The notes under the pieces were generated by a model. The model was not told the origin of the DNA, did not search any database, and saw only the letters and a program-made list of their open reading frames with translations. The position numbers were made by a program, and so were the translations under genes. Source: Phytophthora sp. 'mugwort' (Eukaryota > Oomycota > Peronosporomycetes > Peronosporales > Peronosporaceae). From it: a stretch of DNA of 50,906 bases. Positions 1 through 9,124 of this stretch are shown one piece after another (within the stretch, counting starts at the first letter, position 1; every line of letters begins with the position of its first letter). The stretch spans positions 1 to 50,906 of the forward strand of contig JAUCEF010000114.1 of the NCBI GenBank assembly GCA_033558025.1. The letters run 5' to 3'.

Positions 1-133
1 AAAATAAATTTATTATAATGATAATAAATTTATTTTATAAATTGAAATATCTCCATATAATTTAAAGAAAATAAATTTATTATAATGATAATAAATTTAT
101 TTTATAAATTGAAATATCTCCATATAATTTAAA
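1..133. repeat. Tandem copy of the nad4L 3' end at the palindrome centre
   Basis: A unit of about 66 bp occurs twice in a row (about 1-66 and 67-132). Each contains the reverse complement of the last codons of nad4L plus adjacent sequence. The first unit is a stray partial nad4L tail; the second continues into the full minus-strand gene. The same arrangement reappears at 42,148-42,280. There, however, the first unit has its central ten bases in the opposite orientation (TATCATTATA instead of TATAATGATA), because it is the end of the plus-strand nad4L. Confidence 0.75.
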
Positions 134-382
134 GAAAATAATCATAATAGCTAATCCAATAGCTGATTCTGCTGCAGCTACTGTTAAAATTAATAAAGAA
201 AAAACTTGTCCTATTATATCATCAATTAAAACTGCAAAATAAATAAAATTTAAATTAATTGATAATAATAATAATTCAATAGACATTAAAATAATAATAA
301 TATTCTGTCTATTTAAAATTATACCAAATAATCCAAGACAGAATAAAAAAAAAGTAAAAATAAAATGATTTAAAATATTCAT
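80..382 (-). CDS. nad4L: NADH dehydrogenase subunit 4L, IR arm A copy
   Basis: Small membrane subunit of respiratory complex I, in the proton-pumping arm. The protein is 100 residues with three hydrophobic segments and the family pattern around [14 protein letters not shown] (about 33-46), including the conserved membrane glutamate. I start at the ATG at 382, which opens MNILNHF; an in-frame ATG five codons earlier overlaps the nad1 end. It is identical to the plus-strand copy at 41,869-42,171. It lies two bases downstream of nad1 on the same strand, so the two are probably co-transcribed. Confidence 0.95.
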   Translation of the reverse strand: MNILNHFIFTFFLFCLGLFGIILNRQNIIIILMSIELLLLSINLNFIYFAVLIDDIIGQVFSLLILTVAAAESAIGLAIMIIFFKLYGDISIYKINLLSL

Positions 383-384
383 AA

Positions 385-1365
385 TTAAATTAACCAATTA
401 AAACTTATTAAAATACTTGCAGTATATAAAAACCAGGATAATGAAAAAGGTAGAAATACTTTCCAACCTAAACGCATTAATTGGTCATAACGATATCGAG
501 GTAAAATAGCTCGAGCAACTACAAATAAAACAACAAAAAAACAAATTTTAATACTAAACCAAAAAGATCCGGGTAAAAAATTAATACAATTTATACTAAA
601 AGGGAAAGGTGCTAACCAACCACCTAAAAATAAAATCGTAGTTAAACTACTCATTAATAACATATTAGCATATTCACCTAAAAAAAATAATGCAAAACCC
701 ATTGCAGAATATTCTACATTATAACCTGAAACTAATTCAGCTTCAGCTTCAGGTAAATCAAAGGGATGTCGATTTGTTTCTGCTAAACAAGATATAAAAA
801 AAATTATAAAAATAGGAAAAAGAGGAAAACAATACCATACCGTTTTTTGTGCCCAAATAATAGAAATTAAATTTAAAGATTTTGCACAAACAATTACTGA
901 AAGAATTGAAAACCCAATAGTTAATTCATATGAAATCATTTGTGCTGTTGATCTTAAAGCCCCTAAAAACGAATATTTAGAATTACTTGACCAACCACCT
1001 ATAATAACACCGTATACACCTAAAGATGAAATTGCTATTAAATATAAAATACCAATATTTAATTCAGTAAAAAACATACCAAAACCTAAAGGTATTATTG
1101 TCCAACTTAATAGACTTAAAAAAAAAGCTAAAATAGGTGCAAATATAAATAAAATTACATCAGCATTACTTGGTAAAATTGTTTCTTTTACGAATAATTT
1201 AAGACCATCAGCTAATGGTTGTAATAATCCAAAAGTACCTACAACATTAGGTCCTCTTCTTCTTTGAATAGAAGCTAATATTTTACGTTCAACTAAAGTA
1301 AAATAAGCCACAGCAATTAATAAAGGTAATATGAAAATTAAAAATTTTAAAATTGTGTATATCAT
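385..1365 (-). CDS. nad1: NADH dehydrogenase subunit 1, IR arm A copy
   Basis: Complex I membrane subunit that forms much of the quinone-binding cavity. It has 326 residues, the usual length, and about eight membrane segments. Family motifs are present: [19 protein letters not shown] near residues 25-43, the acidic loop [20 protein letters not shown] near 195-214, and [13 protein letters not shown] near the C-terminus. It is identical to the copy at 40,886-41,866. On this strand it follows the truncated nad11 with a 4-base ATGA overlap, the same arrangement as in the complete arm. Confidence 0.97.
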   Translation of the reverse strand: MIYTILKFLIFILPLLIAVAYFTLVERKILASIQRRRGPNVVGTFGLLQPLADGLKLFVKETILPSNADVILFIFAPILAFFLSLLSWTIIPLGFGMFFTELNIGILYLIAISSLGVYGVIIGGWSSNSKYSFLGALRSTAQMISYELTIGFSILSVIVCAKSLNLISIIWAQKTVWYCFPLFPIFIIFFISCLAETNRHPFDLPEAEAELVSGYNVEYSAMGFALFFLGEYANMLLMSSLTTILFLGGWLAPFPFSINCINFLPGSFWFSIKICFFVVLFVVARAILPRYRYDQLMRLGWKVFLPFSLSWFLYTASILISFNWLI

Positions 1366-2933
1366 AATAATTTTGATTGATTTTTGAAAATTTTATTAGA
1401 ATTAATCAATATTTTTGAATATTGTTCTAATATATTTGTATAATAATTATTTTTAATTAATGAATCTAAAAAATTAATATTAATTTTTAAAAATTTTTTA
1501 TTAAAACTAAAATTATAAATAATTTTTATTTTTTTTTTTAATAAATAAGGTAAAATATCTTTAATTTTTAAAAAAGCTTCTGATTTAGATTGATTTTTAT
1601 TTAATAAAAATTTATAAAGATTTCTATAAATTATAGAATCTTTACGTTGTTCTATATTTACATTTAAAATTTGTTCATTTTTTTGAATAAAACCTTCTAA
1701 ATTAATATACATTCCATTTTTTTCTAAAAAAGTTAATCCAGGTAAAATTAGATTTGAATTTTGAGCATCTTTAGTAAAATGATGTCCTTGATAAATAACA
1801 AAACTATTTTTAGTTATTTTTAATTTATTTTGTAAATTTGTATTAAATAAATAATATAATTTTGAATTATTTAACATATTTAATGATTTTGGAAAAGTAA
1901 TTTCAAAAAAATTAATTAAAGAAGTTTGAAAATTAAAGAAATTAATATTATGGTTAATAAATGATAAATTTTTTAATTTTGATAATAAAAAAAAACCATT
2001 TTTTTGATTTAAAATATTACTACCTATAATAATTAAAGGTTTTTTTGCTTTTTTTAATTGTTTACAAAATACATGTTTTCCTAAAATAATATTTATTAAA
2101 GTTTTAAAAGTTAATCCTAAATGTTTTACTGGATAAGTAAAATTAATTTTATTACCGATATATGCTATTTTAAAATTTCCTTTTTTTAAACGATTAATTA
2201 AATGAATATTTAAAATAGAACCTTCTTGACGAATATCACTACCAATTATTAAACAAACATCAGATTCTTCAATAGATTTTAAAGTATTATTAAATAAAAA
2301 ATTTGAAGCTAAATCAGAATTTATCTTAATTTGTCGATTTTTTAAAAATTGTTCATAATTTACATTTGAAATTCCTAATTTATTTAAATTTTTTTTTAAT
2401 AAAAAAAGAGATTCTAAATCAGTTAAATCACCAATAATACTTTTAGCATTAAAACTATCTGTAATTATCAATTTTTTATTAATAATATTTAGAGCATCTA
2501 ACCAAGAAATCCTATGAAAATTGTTTTGATTATCTTTTAATAATGGATATTTTAATCGTTGATATTTTAAACTATCAAAAAAATATCTTGTTTTATCTGA
2601 TATCCATTCTTTATTAATATTAAAATTAGTTTTAGGTAAAATACGTATAATTTCATTATTAAAAATATCAATTTTAATATTTGAACCAATACTATCTAAA
2701 ATAGCAATACCCTCTTTTTTTTTTAATTCCCAAGAACGTGCTTTAAAAGTATAGGGTTTAGAAGTTAATGCACCAACAGGACATAAATCTACTAAATTAC
2801 CAGAAAATTCGGATTTAAAAATATTTGAAGAATAAAAATTAATTTCAGTTTTATTACCACGACCTGTTGTACCTAAACCGTCAATTCCACAAATTTCATT
2901 AGCAAAACGTACACAACGTGTACAATGAATACA
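1362..2933 (-). pseudogene. nad11: 5'-truncated nad11 in IR arm A
   Basis: The minus strand encodes the C-terminal 523 residues of nad11, identical to residues 146-668 of the complete copy at 38,883-40,889. The inverted repeat ends exactly at the codon for Cys146, a predicted 4Fe-4S ligand. This copy therefore lacks the 2Fe-2S domain, the His/Cys cluster and the normal start. It lies directly downstream of cob on the same strand. The remaining frame is open, but a functional 75-kDa-type subunit is not expected. It is best read as a by-product of where the repeat boundary fell. Confidence 0.9.
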
Positions 2934-2940
2934 ATTTAAA

Positions 2941-4147
2941 TTATTTATTTTTATTTATTAAAGATTTTTTATTAATATTATAACGTACTAAATAAGTTTC
3001 TAATTTACCTAAAAATGGTATAATTATTATAAAAAAAAAAAAAATAATAAATCATACTTATAATACCAATTTCAGTATAAGGATATTCAACTGGACATTG
3101 TCCAACCCAACCTAATAATAAAAAAGCTATAACTAATAACCAATAACAAATTTTAAATATAGGTCTAAAAGCTGTACTTCTAATTTCAGATGAATTTGTA
3201 AAAGGTATTGTTAATAAAATAAGTAATGAACCAAACATAGCTATAACACCGCCAATTTTATTAGGAATAGATCTTAAAATTGCATAAAACGGTAAAAAAT
3301 ACCATTCTGGTACGATATGTAAAGGTGTTTTCATTGGATTTGCTTCAATATAATTATCGGGATGACCTAATGTATTAGGATAAAAAAAAATAAAAATAAA
3401 GAAAATCAAAAATAAGATCATTAATCCAAATAAATCTTTAGTATAAAAATATGGATAAAAAGGTATATTTTCATTTTTTAATGTAATACCTAAAGGATTA
3501 TTTGAACCAACTTCATGTAATAAAATTAAATGTATCAATACGGCACCCACAATTATAAAAGGTAATGTAAAATGTAAACTAAAAAAACGATTTAATGTTG
3601 GATTATCAACAGCAAATCCGCCCCAAAGCCAATCAACAATATCTTTTCCTATTAAGGGTATTGCAGAAAATAAATTAGTAATAACAGTTGCACCCCAAAA
3701 ACTCATTTGTCCCCAAGGTAAAACATAACCCATAAAAGCTGTAGCCATCATTAAAATAAAAATAATTACACCAGAAGACCATATAGCTTCTCTTGGTGTG
3801 ATATAAGAACCATAATATAAACCACGAAAAATATGAATATATACAACAATAAAAAAAAAAGATGCTCCATTTGCATGTGTATATCTAATTAACCAACCAT
3901 TATTTACATCTCTCATAATATGTTCAACACTATTAAAAGCTAAATCAATATGTGGAGTATAATGCATTGCTAAAAAAATACCTGTTAAAATTTGTATTAC
4001 TAACATAATACCAGCTAACGAACCGAATCCAAAAAAATAATTTAAATTAATAGGTGTAGGATAATCTATTAAATGATTATTAAGAATCGCAAATAATGAT
4101 TTTTTATTCCATCTCATAATATGAAATGAAAAATTACCTAAAAGCAA
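2941..4147 (-). CDS. cob: Apocytochrome b, with a frameshift near the C-terminus in this read
   Basis: Core subunit of respiratory complex III, binding two b-type hemes and quinone. Predicted axial histidines are H91/H105 and H192/H206. The Qo-site PEWY motif lies near residue 280. Homologs usually begin nearer MRWNKKSLF (residue 11), so the first ATG may be ten codons upstream of the true start. In this copy a run of 14 A at 3,031-3,044 shifts the frame, giving an early stop at 3,005 after 380 residues. The second read at 45,080-46,285 has 13 A and a normal 401-residue C-terminus. The shift is therefore probably a homopolymer error. Confidence 0.95.
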
Positions 4148-4164
4148 AAATAATTAATAAAATA

Positions 4165-4730
4165 TTACATATTTATTTTATTATTCCAAGGATTATTAAA
4201 TTCAAATAATCGGTATTGTTGTGATAAATTAATGGGTTCATAAACAACACGTTTTTTTAATTCATTATAAAAAATTTCTAAAAAACCACTTAAAGGGAAA
4301 TCTTTACGTAAAGGATGTCCTTCAAAACCATAATCTGTTAAAATCCGTCTTAAATCGGGATGGTATAAAAAAAAAATACCAAACATATCCCAAACTTCTC
4401 TTTCACACCAATTGGCTGATTGATATATTTTTATAATTGAATCTACCGGTTGTAATTCATTAATTATTATTTTAATTTTTAAACGACTATTAAAACGAAT
4501 ACTTAATAAATTATAAATTATTTCAAAACGTTTTTTTTTATTAATATAATCTATAACACAAATTTCTGATAATACTTTAAATTGAGTATTTGTATGATTT
4601 TTTAAAAAAATAAAATAGGAATTAAATTTTTTGTAGAAATATTTATACATAATTCATTTTTATATAAAGTATAATTTATTATTGGTAAAATCTGTAATAA
4701 ATATTGACTAAATTTTTTTAATACTTTCAT
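4165..4730 (-). CDS. nad9: NADH dehydrogenase subunit 9, frameshifted in this read
   Basis: Peripheral-arm subunit of complex I (30 kDa, NuoC-like). The C-terminal signature is clear: SANWCEREVWDMFGIFF, then HPDLRRILTDYGFEGHPLRKDFPL. The run of seven A near 4,608-4,614 breaks the frame, so only the last 147 or so residues are in the correct frame. The second read at 46,303-46,869 has eight A and an uninterrupted 188-residue protein starting MKVLKKF. I take 4,730 as the true start and the break as a one-base sequencing deletion. It follows cob's start by 17 bases in a minus-strand cluster. Confidence 0.93.
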
Positions 4731-4739
4731 AAATAAAAA

Positions 4740-4763
4740 ATAATTATAAATATTTATAATTAT
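4740..4763. repeat. Perfect 24-bp AT palindrome
   Basis: The 24 bases are their own reverse complement and lie just upstream of the nad9 start in the nad9-atp9 spacer. It could form a cruciform or an RNA hairpin used in transcript processing. In such AT-rich DNA, short palindromes also arise by chance. Confidence 0.5.
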
Positions 4764-4849
4764 AAATATTTATATATTAAAAAAATAAATAATTTTTTTT
4801 CTAAAATAAATACTATAACCAGTATTAGTATATATATAACATAAAATAC

Positions 4850-4869
4850 GATAAAAATTAATTTTTATC
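4850..4869. terminator. 20-bp palindrome downstream of atp9
   Basis: GATAAAAATTAATTTTTATC is a perfect inverted repeat located 25 bases downstream of the atp9 stop codon on the minus strand. It would form a stem at the 3' end of the atp9 transcript, so an RNA 3'-end stability or processing role is plausible but unproven. It is also present in the second read near 46,989. Confidence 0.4.
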
Positions 4870-4893
4870 ATATTTTTCAGGATTTAATTTTAA

Positions 4894-5145
<252 letters not shown>

Positions 5146-5359
5146 TTATTTAAAATATCTTAAAGAATAAACTTTTTTAGAATATTTAATTATATAAAAA
5201 ATTTTAAATTATATATAATATTATTATATACTTTAACTAATTTTAAATTAAAATATAATTTTATTAAAAAAAATTATATTAAAATTAATATAGTTAAAAT
5301 AATTTTATAAAAATTTTTTTAATTTAATAACAATAAATTTTTTTATATTTTTAAATAAT

Positions 5360-5713
5360 TTACCATTCTAAAGCATCACTACACCAAATATAAATAAAAC
5401 CTATAACTAATTCAACTAAAAATTCAATCATAGTCCAAAATCCCCATGAAAAATTTGAACTTAAAGTTAAAACCCAAGGAAAAATAAAAACAGCTTCTAA
5501 ATCAAAAATAATAAAAAGGATAGCTACTAAATAAAATTTTACATCAAAAATTTTTCTAGCATCATCATAAGGATTAAATCCACATTCATAGGCTGTTAAC
5601 TTTTCTAAATCATCTTTTTGTTTAATTAAACTAAAAGATAAAATGAAAATTAAAATTGATAAAAATAAACTTAATATTAAGAATATAAAAATATTTGAAT
5701 AATTTAATAACAT
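5360..5713 (-). CDS. nad3: NADH dehydrogenase subunit 3
   Basis: Complex I membrane subunit next to the quinone chamber. The conserved loop with the key cysteine is present as KLTAYECGFNPYDDARKIFDVKFYLVAILFIIFDLE. It has 117 residues and three membrane segments. The frame is open further upstream through trnD, but I start at the ATG at 5,713 (MLLNYSNIF), because the upstream extension is translated tRNA sequence. The start is 34 bases downstream of trnD, which could serve as a transcript processing site. Confidence 0.95.
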   Translation of the reverse strand: MLLNYSNIFIFLILSLFLSILIFILSFSLIKQKDDLEKLTAYECGFNPYDDARKIFDVKFYLVAILFIIFDLEAVFIFPWVLTLSSNFSWGFWTMIEFLVELVIGFIYIWCSDALEW

Positions 5714-5747
5714 ATTTATAAATTTTTTTAAATATAATAAATTTAAA

Positions 5748-5821
5748 CGGAAAAAACGGGACTTGAACCCGCGACTTATAGCGTGACAAGCTACCACTCT
5801 AACCAACTGAGCTATTTTTCC
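5748..5821 (-). tRNA. trnD: tRNA-Asp (GUC)
   Basis: The minus strand folds into a cloverleaf. The acceptor is GGAAAAA paired with TTTTTCC, the anticodon stem is GTAGC/GCTAT with loop TTGTCAC (anticodon GTC), and the T-arm is normal (CGGGTTCAAGTCCCG). It separates atp6 from nad3. Confidence 0.93.
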
Positions 5822-5857
5822 AATATAAAATATTATATCTTATTTTTGTATATTTTA

Positions 5858-6577
5858 TTAATGTAAATTTAAAGCATCATTTATATACATACACGTTAAA
5901 ATCGTAAACACATATGCCTGAATTAAAGCTACAGCAATTTCTAAACCAACCAATAATACAATAATTATTAATGGAATAAAATGTGCCATAAAAATAAAAC
6001 TATTTACATTTAACATAGCCCAAGCAAAACCTGCAATTACTTTTAATAAAGTATGTCCAGCCATCATATTTGCAAATAATCGTACAGGTAAACTAATTAC
6101 ACGAAAAATGTATGAAACTAATTCAATAGGTACTAAGATGGGAACTAATGCTATACTTGCACCACTAGGTAATAATAAATTTAAAAAATTAAATTTATGT
6201 TTTTTAATTCCAATTAAATTAAAACCTAAATAAATTGTTAATGCTAAAGTAAACGTAATAATTAAATGACTTGTTATAGTAAAACTGTATGGAATCATTC
6301 CTATTAAATTACATAATAAAATAAAAAAAAAAACAACAAAAATTAATGAAACAAAATATTTACCAGCTTTTCCTATACTAGAATAAGTTAATTCAATTGT
6401 AATATTAAAAATCATTTCAAAAATTTGTTGAAAACGTGTTGGAATAAATTTAGTTTTTATACATGTAAATATATATAAATAAACTAAACCTATTACTAAA
6501 ATTAAAGAAGCATTAGTAAATACAAAAGGTATTTGAAAAATAGGTAAAATTTCAAATTGTTCTAAAGGACTAACCAT
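5858..6577 (-). CDS. atp6: ATP synthase F0 subunit a
   Basis: Membrane stator subunit of ATP synthase that forms the proton half-channels against the c-ring. It has 239 residues and five or six membrane helices. The helix SLPVRLFANMMAGHTLLKVI (about 162-181) carries the essential arginine. The C-terminal helix GLEIAVALIQAYVFTILTCMYINDALNLH is typical. Its start is 24 bases after the cox3 stop, within a minus-strand run. Confidence 0.97.
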   Translation of the reverse strand: MVSPLEQFEILPIFQIPFVFTNASLILVIGLVYLYIFTCIKTKFIPTRFQQIFEMIFNITIELTYSSIGKAGKYFVSLIFVVFFFILLCNLIGMIPYSFTITSHLIITFTLALTIYLGFNLIGIKKHKFNFLNLLLPSGASIALVPILVPIELVSYIFRVISLPVRLFANMMAGHTLLKVIAGFAWAMLNVNSFIFMAHFIPLIIIVLLVGLEIAVALIQAYVFTILTCMYINDALNLH

Positions 6578-6601
6578 AAAAATTATTAATTTTTTAATAA
6601 A

Positions 6602-7516
6602 TTAATTACCTCCCCACCAGTAAACTGCTACAAATAAAAATAACCAAACAACATCTACAAAATGCCAATACCAAGCTGCAGCTTCAAAACCGAAATGATG
6701 TTGTTTTGTAAAATGATGATTAATTAATCTAATAGTACTTACTATAATAAAAATAGTACCTACAATAACGTGAATACCATGAAAACCTGTTAATAAAAAA
6801 AAAGTTGTACCATAAATACTATCAGAAATTGAAAAAGTACTTTCAATATATTCATAGGCTTGAATTAAAGTAAAAAAAAAAGCTAATAAAATTGTAATAA
6901 TTAAACTTAAAATAGCATTTTTTCTATCACCAAAAACTATTGAATGGTGTGCCCAAGTAATAGTTGCCCCAGATGATAATAATATTACAGTATTTAATAA
7001 AGGAATACCCCAAGCATTAACAGTTTCAATACCTAATGGTGGCCATAAAGATCCAATTTCAGGTGTTGGTGCTAAAGCTGAATGAAAAAAAGCCCAAAAA
7101 AAACTAACAAAAAATAGTAATTCACTAAAAATAAATAAAAGCATACCATTTCTTAAACCTAATTGTACTTGTTTAGTATGTTGACCTTCATATACAGCTT
7201 CTCTAACTATATCACGAAACCAAGTATACATTGTTAAAATAATCATTAAAAATCCTGTTAAAATTAAGAAATTACTGCCAATATAACCATGAAAATACAT
7301 AGCACCACCAAAAGTTAAAAAAAAAAGTCCAAAAGAAATTATAAAAGGCCAAGGACTTGGATCTACTAAATGATAAGGATGTTTTTGTGTATTTTGTATA
7401 TTATTACTAATTTCTTTTAAAATTTTTAAATCATTTTGAAATTTATCGATATTAGAATCATTTGTTGTAGTTTCTATTTGTAAATTTTTTTTATTAATAT
7501 AATAATAATTTTTCAT
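6602..7516 (-). CDS. cox3: Cytochrome c oxidase subunit 3 with N-terminal extension
   Basis: Core membrane subunit of complex IV. The canonical protein begins near KHPYHLVDPSPWPF (about residues 43-56). The seven-helix body with FWAFFHSAL, the AHHS motif and the C-terminal AAAWYWHFVDVVWLFLFVAVYWWG is intact. The only in-frame ATG upstream gives a hydrophilic leader of about 42 residues (rich in N, K, I and T), so the product is 304 residues instead of the usual 260-270. No alternative ATG exists between the leader and the canonical start. A non-ATG start near residue 40 remains possible. Confidence 0.95.
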   Translation of the reverse strand: MKNYYYINKKNLQIETTTNDSNIDKFQNDLKILKEISNNIQNTQKHPYHLVDPSPWPFIISFGLFFLTFGGAMYFHGYIGSNFLILTGFLMIILTMYTWFRDIVREAVYEGQHTKQVQLGLRNGMLLFIFSELLFFVSFFWAFFHSALAPTPEIGSLWPPLGIETVNAWGIPLLNTVILLSSGATITWAHHSIVFGDRKNAILSLIITILLAFFFTLIQAYEYIESTFSISDSIYGTTFFLLTGFHGIHVIVGTIFIIVSTIRLINHHFTKQHHFGFEAAAWYWHFVDVVWLFLFVAVYWWGGN

Positions 7517-7576
7517 AAGAATTTTATAATTTGTAATAATTAATTATTTAATGATAAATAATGTATTTTAAAAAAA

Positions 7577-8008
7577 TTAATCAAAAATAAGATTAAATTT
7601 TAATTTTTTTATATTTTTATAATATTGTTTTTTTGTATTGATTGTTTTACTTTTATTTTTTGAAGTTTGAATAATTTCGTTTGTTATGTTTTTTAAATTT
7701 GCATTTAAAAGTAACCACGATATCGATTTTTTAATTTGTTTATCTTCATTTAAAAGCATTAAAAAATATCTATCTTTTTTTTTTTTTTTTTTATTTCGTT
7801 TTTTATTTGGAATACTTATTGCTTTTAATTTCGGTAATAAATTTTCAATTGATTTAAATAAAATAAAATTCGGTTTTTGTTTTGTAATTTTTTTTAAAGT
7901 AATTAAAATATTTATAAATATGTTTTCAGAACAAGTTTTTTTTCCTTTTTTTAATAACATATTTATAAATAATTTTTTTATTTTATACTCTTCGTATTTT
8001 AGTTCCAT
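7577..8008 (-). CDS. rps7: Small ribosomal subunit protein S7
   Basis: Mitoribosomal protein that binds the 3' domain of the small rRNA. It has 143 residues, lysine-rich. Family features are visible: [21 protein letters not shown] near the N-terminus and [14 protein letters not shown] in place of the bacterial AxRWLVxxA segment. The ATG at 8,008 lies 26 bases inside the rps12 3' end, so the two reading frames overlap. The S12-S7 order is the ancestral bacterial str order. Confidence 0.92.
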   Translation of the reverse strand: MELKYEEYKIKKLFINMLLKKGKKTCSENIFINILITLKKITKQKPNFILFKSIENLLPKLKAISIPNKKRNKKKKKKDRYFLMLLNEDKQIKKSISWLLLNANLKNITNEIIQTSKNKSKTINTKKQYYKNIKKLKFNLIFD

Positions 8009-8363
8009 ATTTTGATCTTGATGTTTTTCGAGAATAAATCCCTAATAAATCATATTTACCACGAATTACATGATATTTTACTCCAGGTAAATCTTTTACA
8101 CGACCTCCTCTAACTAATACTATTGAATGTTCTTGTAAAGTATGACCAATACCTGGAATATAAGTAATTATTGTATACCTACTAGATAGGTGTACTTTTG
8201 CTACTTTACGCATAGCAGAATTTGGTTTTTTAGGTGTTGTATTATAAACTTTTAAACAAATACCTTTACGTTGAGGACATTGTTTTAAAGCTGGACTTTT
8301 ATTTCTTTTTTTTTTTTCTAAACGTTTTTGTTTTTTTAAAAATAATTGATTAATTGTTGACAT
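7983..8363 (-). CDS. rps12: Small ribosomal subunit protein S12
   Basis: Decoding-site ribosomal protein. It has 126 residues. Conserved segments are [19 protein letters not shown] (about 48-66), [34 protein letters not shown], and the C-terminal SRSKYGTK. I start at the ATG at 8,363 (MSTINQLF). The frame is open for 25 more codons upstream, but that part is translated trnV. It lies 17 bases downstream of trnV. Confidence 0.96.
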   Translation of the reverse strand: MSTINQLFLKKQKRLEKKKRNKSPALKQCPQRKGICLKVYNTTPKKPNSAMRKVAKVHLSSRYTIITYIPGIGHTLQEHSIVLVRGGRVKDLPGVKYHVIRGKYDLLGIYSRKTSRSKYGTKIRRV

Positions 8364-8380
8364 ATTATTTGTTATTTTAT

Positions 8381-8453
8381 TGAATAATAACGGACTCGAA
8401 CCGCTAACATTTTCGGTGTAAACGAAATACTCTACCAATTGAGTTAATTATTC
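8381..8453 (-). tRNA. trnV: tRNA-Val (UAC)
   Basis: Acceptor GAATAAT/ATTATTC with discriminator A; anticodon stem TTTCG/CGAAA with loop TTTACAC giving anticodon TAC. First gene after the trnR-trnQ-trnI run. Confidence 0.93.
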
Positions 8454-8455
8454 AT

Positions 8456-8529
8456 TGGGCCTAAGTAGATTTGAACTACTGACTTTACACTTATCAGGCG
8501 TATACTCTAACCAACTGAGTTATAGGCCC
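8456..8529 (-). tRNA. trnI: tRNA-Ile (GAU)
   Basis: Acceptor GGGCCTA/TAGGCCC; anticodon stem TACGC/GTGTA with loop CTGATAA giving GAT; discriminator A. Two bases separate it from trnV. Confidence 0.93.
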
Positions 8530-8531
8530 TT

Positions 8532-8603
8532 TTGAAGTAAAAGGATTCGAACCTTTGATTTTCCGTACCAAAAACGGAGGCCTTACCACTTGGCTATACT
8601 TCA
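8532..8603 (-). tRNA. trnQ: tRNA-Gln (UUG)
   Basis: Acceptor TGAAGTA/TACTTCA; anticodon stem TCCGT/ACGGA with loop TTTTGGT giving TTG; T-arm AAAGGTTCGAATCCTTT. Confidence 0.93.
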
Positions 8604-8617
8604 AAATAAATAAAATA

Positions 8618-8691
8618 TATGCTTAGAAAGATTTGAACTTTCATTTTATAGATCCGCAATCTAACGCTTTATCCATTTAAGCTATAAGCAT
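8618..8691 (-). tRNA. trnR: tRNA-Arg (GCG)
   Basis: Acceptor ATGCTTA/TAAGCAT; the anticodon loop TTGCGGA gives GCG. The outermost anticodon-stem pair is a T-T mismatch. A G34 anticodon should read only CGU and CGC, yet in-frame CGA codons occur (for example nad7 codon 267). Confidence 0.88.
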
Positions 8692-8701
8692 AAGTTTAAT
8701 T

Positions 8702-9028
8702 TTAATTTTTTTTTATAATTTTAATATTTATTAATGAATTTTTAGATAAAAATTTTTTAATTAAAACTAAAAAATTTAATAAATAAAAAATATTTTTAAA
8801 TTTTATATTAATTTTAGAAGTATAATTTTTATGAATAAAATGTTCACGTGATTTTTTATTTACATGGGGAGATCTTAATAATGTAAAAATTTTTTTTTTT
8901 TGTTTTGTTTGAAATACACCGGGTATTTGAATATTTTTGAATTTATTAATTTTTTTTAATTTTAATAAATTTTGTTTGAGTTGATTTATTTTTTGAAATG
9001 ATTTAAAAGTTATTCTTAAAAGATACAT
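8702..9028 (-). CDS. rps10: Small ribosomal subunit protein S10
   Basis: Mitoribosomal protein of the small-subunit head. It has 108 residues, basic. The S10 core is recognisable as IPGVFQTKQKKKIFTLLRSPHVNKKSREHF (about 35-64), matching the bacterial PLPT...T.LRSPHV.K.SR.QF block. It sits between trnR(GCG) and trnF on the minus strand. The second read is cut off by the window end. Confidence 0.9.
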   Translation of the reverse strand: MYLLRITFKSFQKINQLKQNLLKLKKINKFKNIQIPGVFQTKQKKKIFTLLRSPHVNKKSREHFIHKNYTSKINIKFKNIFYLLNFLVLIKKFLSKNSLINIKIIKKN

Positions 9029-9044
9029 ATTTTAATAATAAAAT

Positions 9045-9118
9045 TGTCTGGAGGTGGATTTGAACCACCGACACAAAGATTTTCAGTCTTTTACTCTAAC
9101 CAACTGAGCTATCCAAAC
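9045..9118 (-). tRNA. trnF: tRNA-Phe (GAA)
   Basis: Acceptor GTTTGGA/TCCAGAC with one G-T pair; anticodon stem AAAGA/TCTTT with loop CTGAAAA giving GAA. It lies between nad2 and rps10. Confidence 0.93.
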
Positions 9119-9124
9119 TAAATA

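Larger units (their letters stand above)
68..2933. repeat. Large inverted repeat, arm A
   Basis: This arm is the exact reverse complement of 39,318-42,183. Paired coordinates always sum to 42,251 (nad1 385-1,365 against 40,886-41,866; nad4L 80-382 against 41,869-42,171), so there are no indels between the arms. It holds nad4L, nad1 and nad11 from codon 146 on. Identity stops at 2,933, eight bases before the cob stop codon on the same strand. Across the circle junction the two arms are only about 31 bp apart. Confidence 0.93.

Noticed and set aside
7686..8015. 109-codon plus-strand ORF opposite rps7 (and its second copy at 49,825-50,154)
   Set aside because: Antisense of rps7; Phe/Ile-rich because the sense strand is Lys/Asn-rich. 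No independent support.
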